From NCBI RefSeq assembly GCF_007565055.1, contig NC_044561.1, positions 30,955,483-31,019,482 on the forward strand: 64,000 nucleotides of DNA, in the 5' to 3' direction. The translations under genes and the position numbers were made by a program. The notes beneath the pieces were generated by a model that had not been told where the DNA came from, did not search any database, and saw nothing but the letters and a program-made list of their open reading frames with translations. Every line of letters begins with the position of its first letter. The first letter of the stretch is position 1. This document shows positions 11,732 through 23,024 of this stretch, one piece after another. Source of the DNA: Rhinopithecus roxellana. Its lineage: Eukaryota; Chordata; Mammalia; Primates; Cercopithecidae.

Positions 11732-13945
11732 AAAGCCATATAACCACAATTAGATTCCCCTCAGCAGTTCACTTAATCCTACTTGTCTTATAACTAGTGG
11801 ATGTTGGATCAACACTTGGCTTTCAAATGTCTTCTGCTCCTGGACTATTAAAAAGAGTCCTGAAAATCCGATCCCATCCTCTGGTACAGTTAGTCGTCTA
11901 AGTGACACCTTAATATCCAAAGTCTATACCAACGACTGTTTAAAGTGCCGATCGGTAAGAGTATTTTTTGGCAGCATGTTGCCATGAGGCTTTGATACTG
12001 CCATTCTCTGACAAAGGCTATTTCCAGACTGTAGTTTATAGCAAAACCTTCAGAAAAACATGAGAGTAAAGCAGAAACCACTTGTTGATGATGGGAATGA
12101 AAGTCTGTCTGAGACGAGGACATAGAAGGTAAGTGATCATTTGTCGTCTTGTTAACAGCAGGCTAAATATTCCATTTTAAAAGAGAGAAAATAAAACTAC
12201 AGTCTTACATTAATGTGGTATTTGGCAGAAAAAAGATTCACAAAACTTAAAATATATATCTTATTAATAAACCAAATAAAGCTGGGTAAACTTTGCCAAA
12301 AATGTAACACACTTCTTTGTTTTTATTCAGACTCATTACATGCATATATTATACTCCAAGGTAAATAAAATTCTGTTTCCTCCAACCTTCTATACTACAC
12401 ACACTTGTGCTTTGCCATTCACTACACTGTTTCATAATTTGGAACATATTTGCTTTTCACTATGTAAACAAAGATATACCTCATTACCTTATACACATAA
12501 GCTTGCGTAAAACAACCCCCTAGAGACACAGGCATTCTTTGAACATCATCTTCAAAGTGGCAAAAACAAAATGTTCATTAATATGACTCTAAGTTACAGC
12601 TTCTCTGTAACACATAGAAATAAAAAGATGTATCTAGACATTCATAGTTACCGTTATACACACATAATTATACACACACTAATGGTAACCATCATGCCAA
12701 TATTATCTCTTAATGAGAAGTGACCCAGATATCCCAAGATTATCCATCAGTTAACTTGATTTTACATTAGCTCGTGATATTAAACGTAATAGAAACATGG
12801 AAATTACATTTCAACTGATACATTACAAAGTGTAAAAACTGTTTATATAAAAATTTTGCCAAATTCTAACTCGATATAATTACATATAATTTTAAATCTT
12901 CATTTTAAACATTATGTGTCAATGCTATCTTGTCTCATTGGTAAACCAGTATAAGAAGTTTTAAGGAGTTCAGATTAACTAGCCTCTTTTCAGGAAACCA
13001 AAAACAAATCTGTAAAACTAAAATGTAAATCAGAACTATATAACTCAGAGTGATAATATTAAGGGAGAGATATGTAATGCTTTTTAAGCTAATTTAAAAA
13101 AATCAATTAAATGTGGTCAAATATGCACTTTACATAAACTTGCATTTTTACATAGAAATGCTTCCAAGCTAGGAATTTCTGTGAACTTTTTCAAGGGAAG
13201 CAATACAATGTATTTAAACTTCAGTTTCTCTGTAACATGAGAATCCTGAGAATATTGATATAAGTAATCAAATCTATAAATAATAAAAATAGAAAATCTT
13301 TAATTCGCAAGGTGTTATTCATACACAATGAGATGAAAAGGCTTTTTTTTTTTTTAAATTTCCAGAGATAGATAGCTATTGAAGGCTGCAGCTTTAGTTC
13401 TATAACCTTAGCCATGTCTTGAAAGGAATCACAGAACACAATAACTCAGGAGGACAGAAACGTTGGTTGTCATTTCCAGTGAACCTGAAACATAATCTTG
13501 CTCAGAGAAAAGGAAAGTGCTAAGAAACCAGGTTTTCAGTCTTCTCTCACCCTGCAAAGAGTTAGATTACCTGCATCTAGCTGATAGATCACTATATGAT
13601 GAGAACAAAGTGCCAGGTTCACAATTATTCCTGCCACCAAAGGAGAACTTAACAGCCATGTGCAGATCAGGTGCACATGGACACCGGTATCCCCGTGACT
13701 GTGTTCATGAGACTTGCCTAGCAGTCAAATACCTACTACTTCATATACTCGGCTGTGACCCAAACAAGGAGACACAAAATGCTCTTCTGAGTAGGCAGTG
13801 GAGGTGGCATAGTGGTCTGAGACCAAATAGAGGTGCCTGCACCCAGTTGTGGAGGAGAAATGACTGAAGCTGTGAGTTAGGTAAGGCACTTGTCGGCTGA
13901 CAGACTTGGCCAAAACTCAGAATCAAAACACACAATCATAAGACG

Positions 13946-13985
13946 AGACAAGACAAGACAAGACAAGACAAGACAAGACAAGACA
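13946..13985. repeat. (AGACA)8 pentanucleotide microsatellite
   Basis: Eight uninterrupted AGACA units, with one degenerate unit on each side. Confidence 0.95.
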
Positions 13986-14309
13986 AGAGAGTCAGCAAAA
14001 GTAAAGTTTGTTGCTACTTAGGGTTTGCTCTAGGACTGGAGTATTGTATGTTTTTTTTTTTTTTGTTTTGTTTTTGTTTTTGTTTTAAAGATGTTTCTGA
14101 GCTTAAATGGCCCATAACATGGGCTCTGGCAGGTGAGTGTAGTTGGACACCATCGTAGGACCATTTCCAATTTTAAGCCAGTTATATATGTGACTCGAGT
14201 ACAAACATAAGAAAGCAAGTATTGAAGATGTGTCTAACTGAGGGAACCAGCAGGATGATAAAGCTTGTTGTAAAAAGACGGAGAGGCACGGCGGTTCTAG
14301 AGGCCACCA

Positions 14310-14452
14310 GGGAAGTCAAAGCATCAGGAAAAATAGCTAATGCATGTGGGACTTAACAACCTAGCTGATGGCGGAAATGTGTGGCAAACCACCATGGCAC
14401 GCATTTACCTGTGTAACAAACCTGCATATCCTGCACATGTACCCCAAAACTT
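14310..14452 (+). mobile_element. L1 3' end fragment, sense
   Basis: It contains L1 3'-UTR phrases (AGCATCAGGAAAAATAGCTA, CACCATGGCACGCATTTACC, CCTGCACATGTACCCC) and leads directly into the (AAAAT)n tail. It is strongly 5'-truncated. Confidence 0.85.
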
Positions 14453-14501
14453 AAAATAAAATAAAATAAAATAAAATAAAATAAAATAAAATAAAATAAA
14501 A
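14453..14501 (+). repeat. (AAAAT)9 pentanucleotide repeat grown from an L1 tail
   Basis: Nine pure AAAAT units immediately follow the L1 3' end (ACTT|AAAAT...), so the microsatellite arose from the L1 poly(A) tail. Confidence 0.95.
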
Positions 14502-14537
14502 AGTTGGCTAATGTCCTATAGGTCAACACAATTATAA

Positions 14538-14790
14538 TTTCTGAGGTTATCTTTTCTATTAGATAGAAATCATTTACATCTCTGCCACATACAAATCCTA
14601 CAAATTAACATGTAATTTCACAGAATCTGCATCTTAACAGTAAATTAAAAAATAAAGAATACACCTCTTTAGAGAATCAAATCACCCTTGGGTGAGGCTA
14701 TTGTACTATGACCACCATGACAAAGAAGGTCACGCAACCTTTTTTTTTTTTTGCTTCATTTTCAAGTTTTTATAAATTTTATTAACAAAT
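14538..14790 (+). repeat. Diverged repeat, copy B (paired with 9,455-9,710)
   Basis: See copy A. The 5' side of this copy abuts the L1 tail, so the L1 may have inserted at or near its edge. A T12 run at 14,741-14,752 interrupts the similarity. Confidence 0.7.
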
Positions 14791-15043
14791 AGAATAGTCA
14801 CTTAAAAGCAGTTTTTGTCTTCACCTTGATCTAGCAAGGAAAGCTAACCTTTGAGTTTGCCATGAGCCTTCCATACACAATGTTCTCAGAAGAAAACATA
14901 GTTTCCAATATGTAAGTGAAGAATAAGAAGTCTCTCTCAACAGGAAACAATTTATTCAGTTTGGCAAAGGACAATGGCTGTGTCAAGGAAAATTCTAGGA
15001 AGGGAGGATTTACATTCTTTTACATATTTAAATTCCTTTTCAA

Positions 15044-15712
15044 CAGATGCTAGCGAGGTTGCAGAGAAAAAGGGATGCTTTCACACTGTTGGTGGAAGTA
15101 TAAATTAGTTCATCCCTTGTGGAAAACACTATGGCAATTCCTCAAAGACTTAAATATAGAAATATCATTTGACCCAGCAATCCCATTACTGGGCATATAC
15201 CCAAAGGAATATAAATAATTCTATTATAAAGATACATGTACACTTACGTTCATTGCAGCATGATTCACAATAGCAAAGACATGGAATCAACCCAAATGCC
15301 CATCAATGATAGACTGAAAAAAGAAAATGTGGCATATATGCACCATGGAATACTATGCAGCCATAAAAAGGAATAAGATCATGTCCTTTGCAGGGACATG
15401 GATGGAGTTGGAAACTCATCCTCAGCATAGTAACACAAGAACAGAAAACCAAACACCACATGTGCTCACTTATAAGTGAGAGTTGAATGATGAGAACACA
15501 TGGACACATGGAGGGAAACAAAACACACTAGGGCCTGTCAGAGATGGGGAGAGGGGAGGGAGAGCATCAGGAAGAACAGCAAATGGATGCTAAGCTTAAT
15601 ACCTAGGTGATGGGAAGATCTGTGCAGCAAAACACCATGGCACACATTTACCTGTGTAACAAACCCGCATATCCGCACATGTACCCCTGAACTTAACATA
15701 AAAGTTGAAGAA
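15044..15712 (+). mobile_element. L1 3' end, sense, 5'-truncated
   Basis: Collinear with the 3' end of primate L1: GACCCAGCAATCCCATTACT, TGCACCATGGAATACTATGC, then the 3'-UTR and ACATGTACCCCTGAACTTAA. The tail is weak (GAAGAAAAAAAA). Similar flanks (AATTCCTTTTCA before, AATCCCTTTCAG after) suggest a slightly diverged target-site duplication. Confidence 0.9.
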
Positions 15713-17819
15713 AAAAAATCCCTTTCAGAAAAAATAAATAAGTAAAAGAAATCATTTTAACTAATGACATTAAGAGTTGATTATCATAAGAGCCCAGAGT
15801 CAGGTGCTAGCCCCTTACTTCCCTAATAATAAAATGTATGCATTTAATCTGGACAACAAATACCTTGAGAAAGAATATACAAATAAGATATTCATGAAAA
15901 CTTTTATTTTTCTTTTTTTAGCTCTTGATTCCTGTCTCTTGATTATCAGATAGTGTGTCCAGTAAGAGGAATGAGGAAAACTCACAGTATTTGATTTAGT
16001 TGCTATTAAGCAGTTGTAGACATGAAGGTCTGATGCAGGGTAGAAAATAAAGCTCTTTCCTAAAATAGGGACAATAGTTTAAGTATTGTTTTCTGTTTTA
16101 AGTATACTATAATTGTCCCCTCTGCAAATGCTTCTCCATAAGGCAAGCACATGGTAATTATGGATAATATAATTATATATCATTATCTAAATTGTATATG
16201 CTTCAGCCCTGTCCCAGAAAAATGAATTCCTCATGGATCCTATTCATCACATCCTGGAAGCAGTCATTGCATATTCACCCTAATCAATAGTGTATTGATG
16301 ATGAATAAATGCTTATCAACAATGAGTTTGCAGAAAAACAAAGAACATATACAGAAATGCGGCTAATCTAGGGAATGAGAGGCAGGAAGACATGGGCAAT
16401 TGTGCCAGTAAGGGAAATCTGACGTTGAAGGTCAAAGATATTTCCTTTCAGTGAAGAACCACACAGGGAGTCTTTGTAGATATTTGAGGCAGAGAAGGAA
16501 GCATTGTTAAAACATGAAAAGGGAACTTTTTTGCCACTTGGATGAGCAGGAGAAAAAGCAAGAAGTAGGAATTACTCTGCACCAGTGATGGGAACACTAA
16601 GTTCAAGAATAAAATCAATGCAAGAGAACCCAAACAAAGGGACACAACAGGCACAGTTAGGGAACGAAATTGGATTTCTGAACTGGGTTTTAAGACCCTG
16701 CTATAAGCTATATCCTCCACTAAGAGATAAATGCTACCAATTCTATACATTTTCAGAGACCCCTGTAAACTCTGGACAATGTACCAAATTGACTCACAAC
16801 ATGAGCCCCATAAAGGAGAAGTTGCCTTTAGAAAAAAGCTTTCTGAAAATCCTGTAGAATTTAATGAAGATAACTACCTCCTTTCAAACAGGTCAGGAGG
16901 ACAGTTGGAAGAGTACATTGTTTAGAGGCATGAAAAAGGGACCTGAAAACTGACTTAATTCAAACCCCCAACACAGTAGACATTTCCACTCAACCAAAGC
17001 GTTACACAAATTGTTCTCAGCAATCAGACAGATGTTGTAAGTCTAACACAGCAGCTTATTTCATGGCTCTCGTTTAACCCATCAATTCACAAAGCCAGCC
17101 TTTGGCTTGCAAAATAAGAAGGAATGACCAGAGTACAAAAACTAGAATTGAGGTGTGACAGGGAGAAAAAGGAGAATGTAATGCCAAGAGGTGTACCTAA
17201 ATAAGACACAAGAGGACACCTCCTACTTGTGTTGATTGGTGATAGTTTTTGTCCCATTGCAGAGACTTGATTACCTAGATCTCAGCCAGTGTGATAACAG
17301 GTGTTACTACTGACCATAAAGATATGCCATTCATTTTTAAAGCTACTGCCAGCGTTTGATATTACGGTCTTCCTTGGCAATAAACTCTAGAGACTAGGTA
17401 CTAGGATCTGAAGAAGCATTTCTTTTTATGTGTTATAGCACGTAGGCAACACCTAGTTTGCCATTGAGATGGCTTAGAGGAAAAAGTTGGAGCTTTTCTT
17501 TTCTACTTATCATTCCCTACTATTGATTTCACTTCCAGCACTATTAAGTGATAAAATATACTTTTGTCATAGTATCCATTCTAACTGAATGGTAGTTAAA
17601 ATACCATTGGAAATACGCTTTGGCCAATTATACTGGTTCCTTACATTTAAGCTGATTTATTAACGTGCTCTTTATGAAATTCTGTCTATCCTGCTGTGGA
17701 ACTATTTTCATTAATATTTAAAGGTGTGCAAGTTGGTGGGACAGGGAACTGGAGGAATTGTGCTATCCCTATGTTCATATTTGGGTATATGAATATGATT
17801 GTATACGTTTTGTTCTATG

Positions 17820-18395
17820 AGAACTACCCGCTAACCAACATGCTGCTTACAATATTAACCTTCTCCAAGTCATTCTCCCCAATTATAAAAGAGATATCAA
17901 ATCATCTCCCTATAATGCACATCTGACCATGGCAACACATGTTTAAAACACCCCCATGATTCCCCAAAAGTCTACTGAGCAATGTCCAAGCAAACTAGCA
18001 TGCTTCATAACACCTTTATAAACAGACTACTGGCCTTCCTAGGCTCATTTCGCATCAGTTCTTACTTTGCATTAGAGTCTCATGGCAAACTTAAAACGTA
18101 TTCTTTATTTCACGTTTTTACGCAGCCCATGAATCTTTGCTTGGTGGGCTTATCCTTTGTGAGCTCAAGCATTCTTGCCTTCAGGAATGCTTTGCTGACT
18201 CTTTCCCTGCAGTTGGGATAAGTGCTCTTCTCCATACTTCATTCTTCAATATTCTATGCAAATCTTTATCCTCAAACCTAAAGTGCTTTATGGAAATCCA
18301 TTAATGTGCTTGTTCCTACTAAACTGTAAACTTCTAGGTGCTGTATTCTCATCACACTTCCCTGCACAGAGAAGATACTCCATAAATGAATATTT
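17820..18395 (+). mobile_element. L2 element, 3' part, sense
   Basis: An old LINE-2 copy: ACATCTGACCATGGCA, the AAGTCTACTGAGCAATG region, 'ctcaagcattcttgccttcaggaatgc', and a terminal 'aaactgtaaacttctaggtg...gatactccataaatgaat' typical of L2 3' ends. It is strongly diverged. Confidence 0.65.
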
Positions 18396-18659
18396 TCCAA
18401 ACGAATTAATAGTGAAAACATAATTGAACCAAATTCTGTAGTCTTTTCTCCCCAGCCAGATAGTAATATGTTTTACATTAAAATCTGAGTATAACAACTG
18501 TGTTTTATGTTTTTGTAGCCCAGCTTGCAGATCATAGGTGCTTAATGAATCACTTTCAACTTCATTAAACCCCTCTACAGTATCTTGCCTATGATTGTAG
18601 AAATCCAGAGCTAAAGCTCGTTTTATGCAAAATCTTCCCTTAATGTGCATTCCTCTGTG

Positions 18660-18890
18660 GCCTAAAAAAAGGATAAAATGACTCAACCAAGGCCACAAAA
18701 CTTGATAGTGGCTTAAAGACTAAACTTGATTTCTTGACTCCCAATCAAAGATATTTCACCACTTTTAGATGGGATTATGAGTTGAGAAATTAATGAGTTG
18801 GCCTGAAGTTACACTGCAGATATTCAGCTCCAGAGGTCTGGAAAATGCAATGTTCTTTCCACTGCATTGCTCTGCCTCTTGGCCAAATGG
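18660..18890 (+). mobile_element. MIR-like fragment(s)
   Basis: It contains 'caaccaaggccacaaaacttgatagtgg' and later 'ttccactgcattgctctgcct', both reminiscent of MIR. It could be two overlapping fragments. Low certainty. Confidence 0.4.
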
Positions 18891-19415
18891 GTAAATACAT
18901 TCAACAGATACACATGGCTCAAATAACTGCAAATACAGTGTAATTCTTCAGGATCTTCCCATTTTATGCCTGTCTAATGAATCTGGTAAAGTCAAGAGGG
19001 AGAAAAACAGCTAAGTGGATACAAATATCTGAGTTTTCCTTTATCCCCAGTTGTAAGTGAAACTCAAATAAACAAGGTTGCCAAAAATCACCTAATGATT
19101 GAAGCTAAAGACTCTCCCAAGGGCCACCACTTTCTATTTAATAAAACCACCAGAGATATCCAATGTGAGTTCTGGGAAAGGCAAACTATTGTGAATGTTT
19201 TATTATTTGAAATGATGTTGATGTGTAGGGTAGGCAGAAGAGCAGCTCCCTCAAAAGATACCCATGTCCTCAGCCCTTGAACCTGTAAATGTTACCTTAT
19301 GTAACAAAAAGGCCTTTGCATAGTGATTAAATTAAGAATTTTTGAGATGGGGAGATTATCCAGGTGAGTTCTAAATACAATCACAAGTGTCTTTATAAGA
19401 GAGAAGCAGAAGGAG

Positions 19416-19741
19416 TTTTTTTTTCTTTTTTTCTTTTTTTTTTTTTTTTTTGTCTTTTTAAGATGGAGTCTCACTCTGTCATCAGGCTGGAGTGCAATGG
19501 CGCGATCTCAGCTCACTGCAACCTCTGCCCCCCAGGTTCAAGCGATTCTCCTGCCTCAGCCTCCCAAGTAGCTGGAATTACAAGCATGCGCCACCATGCC
19601 TGGCTACTTTTTTGTATTTTTAGTAGAGAAGGGGTTTCACCGTGCTAGCCAGGATGGTCTCAATCTCTTAACTTCAGGTGATCCGCCTGCCTTGGCCTCC
19701 CAAAGTGCTGGGATTACAGGTGCAAGCCACTGCGCCCGGCC
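19416..19741 (-). mobile_element. Alu, antisense
   Basis: The T-rich start (T runs broken by C at 19,416-19,462) and GATGGAGTCTCACTCTGTC open a full-length reverse Alu that ends in GCGCCCGGCC. It lies within the MLT1 LTR. Confidence 0.95.
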
Positions 19742-19842
19742 TGTTTTGTTTGTTTGTTTGAGACAGAGTCTTGCTCTGTCGCCCAGGCTCCTGGAGTGCA
19801 ATGGAAGGATGTTGGCTCACCACAACCTCCACCTCGCAGAGG
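19742..19842 (-). mobile_element. Alu fragment, antisense
   Basis: (GTTT)n and GAGACAGAGTCTTGCTCTGT mark the 3' end of a second reversed Alu. Only about 100 bp is present, ending at CCACCTCGCAGAG where the MLT1 LTR resumes. It is in tandem with, and in the same orientation as, the preceding Alu. Confidence 0.9.
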
Positions 19843-20615
19843 GAGCTTTTATGCAGACAGAAGGGGAGGAGGAAATGTGATCATTGAGGCAGAGGTTGGA
19901 GTGATGGAACCACAAGAGAAGGAGGAATGCCAGAAGCTACCAGAAGCAGAAGGAAGCAAAGAATAGGGTCTTCCCTCGAGCCTCCAGAGACAGCTCGGTC
20001 CTGCTGACACTTTAATTCCAGCCAGTAATACTGATTTTGGATTTCAGGCCTCCATAACCTTGAGAAAATAAATTTCTGTTGTTTTGAGCACCCACGTTTG
20101 TGATTATGTGCTACAGCAGCCACGGGAAATTACAATGCCCAAATGATGCAGACACGCTAAGTCATCAACAGCCTAAAAACTCTGCAATACATCATTGGAC
20201 TATATTGCTCTATATTCTTTTCACAGAGAAAGAAAAAGCAAGGACTCACTTCCACTCAGCCATATCTCAAAAGGAATTTGAATTGACCTTGGAAAACAGA
20301 ATATTGTGATTTGTCAGACTTTGTGTATTCCATGTGCAGACTATTTTACAGCAGTTTTCTTCATACTGTCCATTTAGGTAGCCACGATGACAGGTTTGAC
20401 TGGGTTAGGGTGTTAGAATTGACAGAATAAATGAGTGCTAATAAAATGACGACGTGTTCTGCTATCATATTGCTGAACCAGTGCAATGGTTTATAACAGC
20501 ATGATGAAACCAAATAATTGGATACTGTGATGGATTTGAGGTATTATAATTTTGATGGTCTCAGGAATTAGGATAAATGTTTAACAGTAACAGCCACATT
20601 TCTTCTTGTCCACAG

Positions 20616-20723
20616 GCTCGGTGGGATGGCTTGACTGGGCATATCACCTTTAATAAAACCAATGGCTTGAGGAAGGATTTTGATCTGGACATTATTAGTC
20701 TCAAAGAGGAAGGAACTGAAAAG
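20616..20723 (+). CDS. GRIK1: GRIK1 exon: end of amino-terminal domain
   Basis: This 108-nt exon has phase 0 at both ends and encodes 36 residues, starting ARWDGLTGHITFNKTNGLRK and ending in SLKEEGTEK. It belongs to the last part of the extracellular bilobed amino-terminal domain, which drives subunit assembly. FNKT is an N-glycosylation sequon. The acceptor is cttgtccacag|GCT and the donor AAG|gtaacc (weak at +4 to +6). It can splice either to the 45-bp cassette exon or directly to the exon at 28,436, both in frame. Confidence 0.97.
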
Positions 20724-22569
20724 GTAACCTCCTTAATAATAAATAAATAAAATAACAAATGAGCATTGCTCAAGCATTTTTACTAAATTGCACAGACAAG
20801 TAAGTGAATGATGAAGTGATTCTCTCAGCATGTTATTTTACATCCAGTTTTTTTATCTCTTTTATCTGCGGATAGAAGTTGATGTGCTAGATTCTTAAAT
20901 TTAATGTCTTAGTAATAGCAATGCTAACTAGTGTTTATATTGTGCTTCATTTATATAGCAAGTGTGTTTATATTATTACATATATAACCCTAGAGTTGGG
21001 TGTCATTAGGCCCATGTCTTAAAGCTTTTAACAAATTGAGTGTAGACTTGGAAAAGCAGAAGCTGTCAATGGTTTATTGATGGAATGGCATCCAAGGGTT
21101 ACCCAGAAATCAATTTTAATTGCACATTTCATTCCATTTTGAGATTGGTGACAGGCAGAATAAAGTAGGATAGAAGAGATGTACTGGAGCAAATTAACTT
21201 TGCATTCTTAATTTCAGGACAAACATCAAAAAACTGTATTTTAATGTTGGGTTCTCATTTTAGGATTATTTTAGTTGTAATTCTGAATCTCTCCATGTTT
21301 AAAGTTCTACTTTAGTGATTATTTAGAGTAATACCAATGTAAACTATTTGGTTAAATAATAATGATAAAAGAATTTGGCTTCTCAGTATATTTTATTATG
21401 CAAATTTTAATATTCATGACTATACGTTGGAATTAACACTTAGATTCTGAAGATTTTACACTGAGAATCTTATAGAAAAACAATTGAAACCCCCCAAACA
21501 ATCACCTCAACAGAAAACTCTATAATCTGACATTTTTTTTCCCACTATAGTGAATAAGACAGTGTGCTTAATATAACAGTGGCTTTGGGAACAATCGATT
21601 GCTTGCTTAATTAGATTAGTTGGGTTGATTTTTTGTAAATGAGGTAAGGTTTTCATTTCTGTTTTCTTGTTTTTGTTAACTAGGACACATTTTTTTTGCA
21701 GGTGCTAACTACCCCTCCCTCTCAAAAAAACATTAATGGGAACAAAGATCATTTAGGCCGAATGTATTAGAAGGTGACCCAGTGGTGTGAAATGTTTGAG
21801 GAAAATAATTAGTTTGCAGTTTTGAGGGTACACATTACACATGCAGGTTTCTCACTTCAAAAATGCCTCTCCCACCTTCCGGCTTCCTCTTCACTCTGAT
21901 TTGCCCCTCTGTTGGTCTGACATGCTCTGATAGAGCACAAGACATCCAGCCAGCCTCCACAATGGTGTGTGTGGGATGCTGGCTGGAGGGAACAAAAGAA
22001 AAAAAATACTTGTTATCATCTAAAAGCCTATAATTGTTTAAAGAAAATGTCTGCTTCTTGAAGCACGAGTCTTTTCCCCACTCTGTTCTCCTCTTACGTA
22101 TAGCACTGCAGGGGGAAGAAAAGCTGTTAAGGAAACATCTTTTTGGCTAGGTGAATGATGAAATAGATGGAGAGCTATTGTTATGCTTTCACAGCTACCT
22201 ACACACTGTAATATTATGCACATTGCATTGGTGTTTTGCCATCAAAGGCAAAATCGAATTAGATGAAAACGTTTTGTGTTTGTTTCTTACCTCTTCACTG
22301 TTTGCAGTAACTTTTCTTTCTTCAGGTGTCTTAAGCTCAATTCCTGAGAAGGCTGATTGGGCCTTAAGGCAATGAGGGAAGCCAACAAGTCTCTCTCAGG
22401 AGCCGAGGGAGGAAATGCCCAATCTTTTTATGTCAGCCTCTCTTGGATTCAATAGGGAAAATTATTAGAAAAATCCCATTCTCACTTTCACTCAAATTTC
22501 TACTGCCTGGAAACCTATCATCAAAGAATAAGTCATCAAGGATACTTCTTCTTTTGGTTAGGAATTATA

Positions 22570-22600
<31 letters not shown>

Positions 22601-22979
22601 ATTGATTGATTTGCTGGTTGATTGATTGATTGATTTTAGTTACCCATGCCTTAAAAGGGTCTTCTTAAGGAACACTGAAGACCCTTAACACTGCAGCATA
22701 CCTGTATACATTGAAAAGCACTTTAAAGCATTTTCTGGTGTGCAAAAGGAAAAGTAAAAATTGAGTCTTACCACCAGGTAACTTCTGTGAGACACAAGTC
22801 TTGATTTATCTCTTTGCTGTTCCTATTGTCAGGCTTTATACTGAATTAAGATGCAAATTCCAAACAATGGGTGGGAACTGTAACACTCCAAGCACTCACA
22901 CACCATGATTCCTTCTGGGTTTCACTCTCCATTTTAATTAAGTGCTATTTTTATTTTATTTTTCTCTCTGAAAACCAAG
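20724..22979 (+). other. GRIK1: GRIK1 intron
   Basis: No recognisable transposon in about 2.2 kb, which is unusual for this window. It contains a (GT)13 plus (GATT)n tract at 22,575-22,637, about 340 bp before the cassette exon. The acceptor before the cassette is a T-rich tract (about 22,945-22,969) followed by aaaaccaag. Confidence 0.85.
22575..22637. repeat. (GT)13 followed by (GATT)n
   Basis: Thirteen GT units at 22,575-22,600 are followed by GATT repeats interrupted by TGCTG. In the pre-mRNA this is a long UG tract upstream of the alternative exon. Confidence 0.95.
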
Positions 22980-23024
22980 GCTGCTGGCGAAGTGTCTAAA
23001 CACTTGTATAAAGTGTGGAAGAAG
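22980..23024 (+). CDS. GRIK1: GRIK1 45-bp cassette exon (15-residue insert, GluK1-1)
   Basis: This 45-nt exon has phase 0 at both ends and encodes AAGEVSKHLYKVWKK. It matches the known 15-residue insertion that distinguishes GluK1-1 from GluK1-2 near the end of the amino-terminal domain, before the linker to S1. The exon is basic (five Lys and one His against one Glu). Both splice sites look weak: the acceptor has aaaaccaag after the pyrimidine tract and the donor is AAG|gtttgt, which fits optional inclusion. The exon contains AAGTGT / ACACTT / AAGTGT, allowing two mutually exclusive hairpins. Confidence 0.97.

Larger units (their letters stand above)
19221..20133 (+). mobile_element. MaLR solo LTR (MLT1-like), sense, split by two Alus
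   Basis: The left part (about 19,221-19,415) reads GTAGGGTAGGCAGAAG and TGAGATGGGGAGATTATCC. The right part (about 19,843-20,133) reads GGAGTGATGGAACCAC and AATAAATTTCTGTTGTTTTG. The two parts are separated by 19,416-19,842. It ends about 0.48 kb upstream of the first exon in this window. Confidence 0.85.
1..20615 (+). other. GRIK1: GRIK1 intron, 3' part (upstream of first exon in window)
   Basis: This is non-coding. No glutamate-receptor-like or other recognisable exon was found on either strand. It holds an AT-rich palindrome (1-310), an antisense L1 with an Alu inside, two sense Alus near 5.2 and 6.1 kb, MIR fragments, two MaLR LTRs (one in each orientation), a second LTR-like element, sense L1 3' ends near 14.4 and 15.0-15.7 kb and an L2 copy near 18 kb. 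The stretches 2,510-5,160, 6,500-7,600, 11,760-13,900 and 15,720-17,800 show no repeat that I recognise. The 3' splice site is cttcttgtccacag|GCTCGG. Confidence 0.9.

Noticed and set aside
18288..18698. 136-codon antisense open frame
   Set aside because: It covers an L2 3' end and MIR-like sequence, with no coding signature.
1..20615. Earlier GRIK1 exons or an antisense transcript
   Set aside because: No coding similarity to the amino-terminal domain was found. GRIK1 antisense RNAs are known, but nothing in this sequence allows one to be placed.
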